Source: Bedellia somnulentella
Lineage: Eukaryota > Arthropoda > Insecta > Lepidoptera > Bedelliidae
Length of the DNA: 64,000 nt
Direction: 5' to 3'
Assembly: GCA_963576735.1 (NCBI GenBank)
Contig: OY755186.1
Span: 15,921,970 to 15,985,969 of the forward strand
A program made the translations under genes and the position numbers. Shown in pieces: positions 62,641-64,000 of this stretch; the stretch's first letter is position 1, and each line of letters starts with the position of its first letter. The notes beneath the pieces were generated by a model, which did not search any database, had not been told where the DNA came from, and was given only the letters and a program-made list of their open reading frames with translations.

Positions 62641-63010
62641 TATTTAGGTGGGTTGAACTGCCGCGTGTGGAATAAAGAAATTGCAAAGGTATTAATCACA
62701 TTACTCATATTCAATTAAAAAACTTATTTCGTACTTTTTAGTACTAGACTGCTTATTTTCGGTTGTTTATTTTATGAAGTCGGATTTCTTTTTGTTAAAA
62801 GTTATTTTACTTTACGAATTTTAGAGATGGGTGGACCTGGCAAAGATGCCTCTCGTATGAGGCAGTGCGACGGTTACTGTATTATTCTTCGTATTTCCGG
62901 TATTTCTATTATTATACGATATTAAATAGTTAACCATATGTAACTTTACATTGTTCTTGAAATCCCTCGAAAGGCGATGGTCTACAATTCTACATCTCAA
63001 GAAAGACTCA
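62641..63010. other. Spacer, nothing recognised
   Basis: No supported gene or repeat. Confidence 0.4.
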
Positions 63011-63180
63011 AACGTTCACGCCGAATATCCCCGAAGGGGTTAGCAGAGGTAGTAATACTTCTGAATATCACGTGACATTGTCACCTGTTGTTCAGAGTAC
63101 CCACGCTTTGCTTGGACCCACGTTCTCACGTTATACAGGGCAGGCCTATCGGCGTTTTGAACAAATACACTGTCACATGA
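63011..63180 (-). repeat. SINE B, 3' half
   Basis: AACGTTCACGCCGAATATCC..TCACGTGACATTGTCACCTG..AATACACTGTCACATGA; the tRNA half is missing, broken where the next repeat starts. Confidence 0.8.
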
Positions 63181-63189
63181 TTGTGAGTT

Positions 63190-63705
63190 TCGACAGTCCC
63201 CTCGATTTCCTGGGATGCCATCATCAGATCCTGGTCTCATGGTACTTTCTCGGTAACAATATCATAACAAAAGAAGTGTTGAGTGAACCTGTACTTTTCT
63301 TCATAAAAGCTACGAAGAGGAGCATAAATCTTAATGGAATGGTGAAAGAACTGTTGCCTAACTCCTACTGATTAAGTACCCACCTTCCATCATCAGCTTA
63401 GCAGCATAACAATATGATTTTCAGAAGTAAATGCCAATATAAGTTCTGAAAATATGTAAAACGCGGTACATTTGCCTATAAAATTTCAAGGTTCCCCTCG
63501 ATTTCTCCAGAATCCCATCATCAGACCCTGATATCCTCATCATGGTACCAATCCGGGAGTATCTTCTTTCGAACAAAAAAATAATAATCAAAATCGGTTC
63601 ACAAATGGCGAAGTAATCGGCGAACTAACATAAAAAAAAATAAAAAAATATACGGTCGAATTGAGAACACTCCTTTTTTTGAAGTCGGTTAAAAACGGCT
63701 TATAT
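63190..63705 (-). repeat. AACCGACTTC-head repeat, minus strand
   Basis: Ends TTTTTTTGAAGTCGGTTAAA, the inverse of the composite elements' head. Inside, CCCTCGATTTC..ATCCCATCATCAGA occurs twice (about 63197-63230 and 63494-63527), and AATCAAAATCGGTTCACAAA precedes the A-rich stretch. Similar sequence is very common in Lepidoptera. The short frames here are not supported as genes. Confidence 0.65.
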
Positions 63706-63837
63706 CAAGTTCAATCGTACACATACATGTGCACAGCAGACTTCAAATTGTTAAAATCTGAGTTTCACGCTCTGAATCTTGTATATTTAGGTAGCCTCTA
63801 GAATCTTGTATTTTTCTAGAAGATTTATCGACAATCT

Positions 63838-63870
63838 ATACATAAATACTTATACTCACGGCTATATTTT
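63838..63870 (-). repeat. SINE-like family A tail scrap
   Basis: TACTTATACTCACGGCTATA only; the next SINE begins directly after it. Confidence 0.5.
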
Positions 63871-63877
63871 CATAAAA

Positions 63878-64000
63878 ACAACCGTGATAGCCCAGTGGGT
63901 AGAACACTCGGTTATCGTGCAAACGACTAGTGTTCAAATCCTGGGTCGGGCCTACACCAATTTGTCTTTTTAAAGACATATGTGTGGTTAATTTATCATG
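63878..64000 (+). repeat. SINE B 5' end, running off the window
   Basis: ACCGTGATAGCCCAGTGGGT (A box), GTGTTCAAATCCTGGGTCGG (B box), CCAATTTGTCTTTTTAAAGA, and the body up to ATTTATCATG at the window edge. It shows the tRNA-derived head most clearly. Confidence 0.9.

Overview
The window looks like gene-poor, AT-rich insect chromatin, most probably lepidopteran. One tRNA-headed SINE here carries the core 'GGTGAGGGA..ACATCGTGAGGAAACCCAC', and there are dense RTE-type LINE tails and 'TCGTAAGAGGCGACTAAGGG' elements, both familiar from moth and butterfly genomes. No complete host gene can be supported. Nearly everything recognisable is a transposable element or a fragment of one.

Layout: 1-2.6 kb holds SINE, LINE-tail and microsatellite pieces. 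2600-8399 is an almost intact Gypsy/Ty3 LTR retrotransposon on the minus strand, with 490/494-bp LTRs, a 4-bp GTAC target duplication, a tRNA-Leu primer site, gag, protease-RT and RNase H-integrase; a one-base loss interrupts pol. 8.4-27 kb is a thicket of SINE-like family A copies in both orientations, plus SINE B copies and a small hairpin MITE (family F). 27485-29533 is a complete DNA transposon with CACTGGCCAAC termini, a TAA target duplication and one intact 560-aa transposase, inserted inside a SINE B copy. 29722-30734 is a ~1-kb segment duplicated from 34021-35035; it was inserted between 37-bp direct repeats. 37158-37674 is a 517-bp P-like non-autonomous element with 31/32-bp TIRs, an 8-bp target duplication and a THAP-domain exon start. 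Two ~2.5-kb composite elements (42071-44516 and 58871-61361) share a 145-bp minisatellite, the relic of a helicase-type ORF and long terminal-type inverted repeats. 50471-56036 is a CR1/L2-like LINE (esterase-type ORF1, endonuclease, RT) with one frameshift; its 3' UTR is split by a 1055-bp foldback element with 315-bp inverted arms. 57697-58302 is a hAT-like MITE. A dead mariner at 61.6-62.6 kb carries a SINE inserted with a 5' inversion.

How the parts relate: the RTE-like LINE (family D), family A and SINE B share a similar 3' end (CTCTG..ACCCC..GGGA..GCGTGA plus a TATG-type tail). This suggests that the LINE supplied the enzyme that spread both short families. Many insertion boundaries were confirmed by reading target-site duplications directly, so the order of nested insertions can be reconstructed. 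Weak hints of host genes are limited to isolated exon-like pieces: signal-peptide exons at 47905-47977 (+) and 57554-57485 (-), and a Cys-containing terminal exon at 48981-48867 (-).
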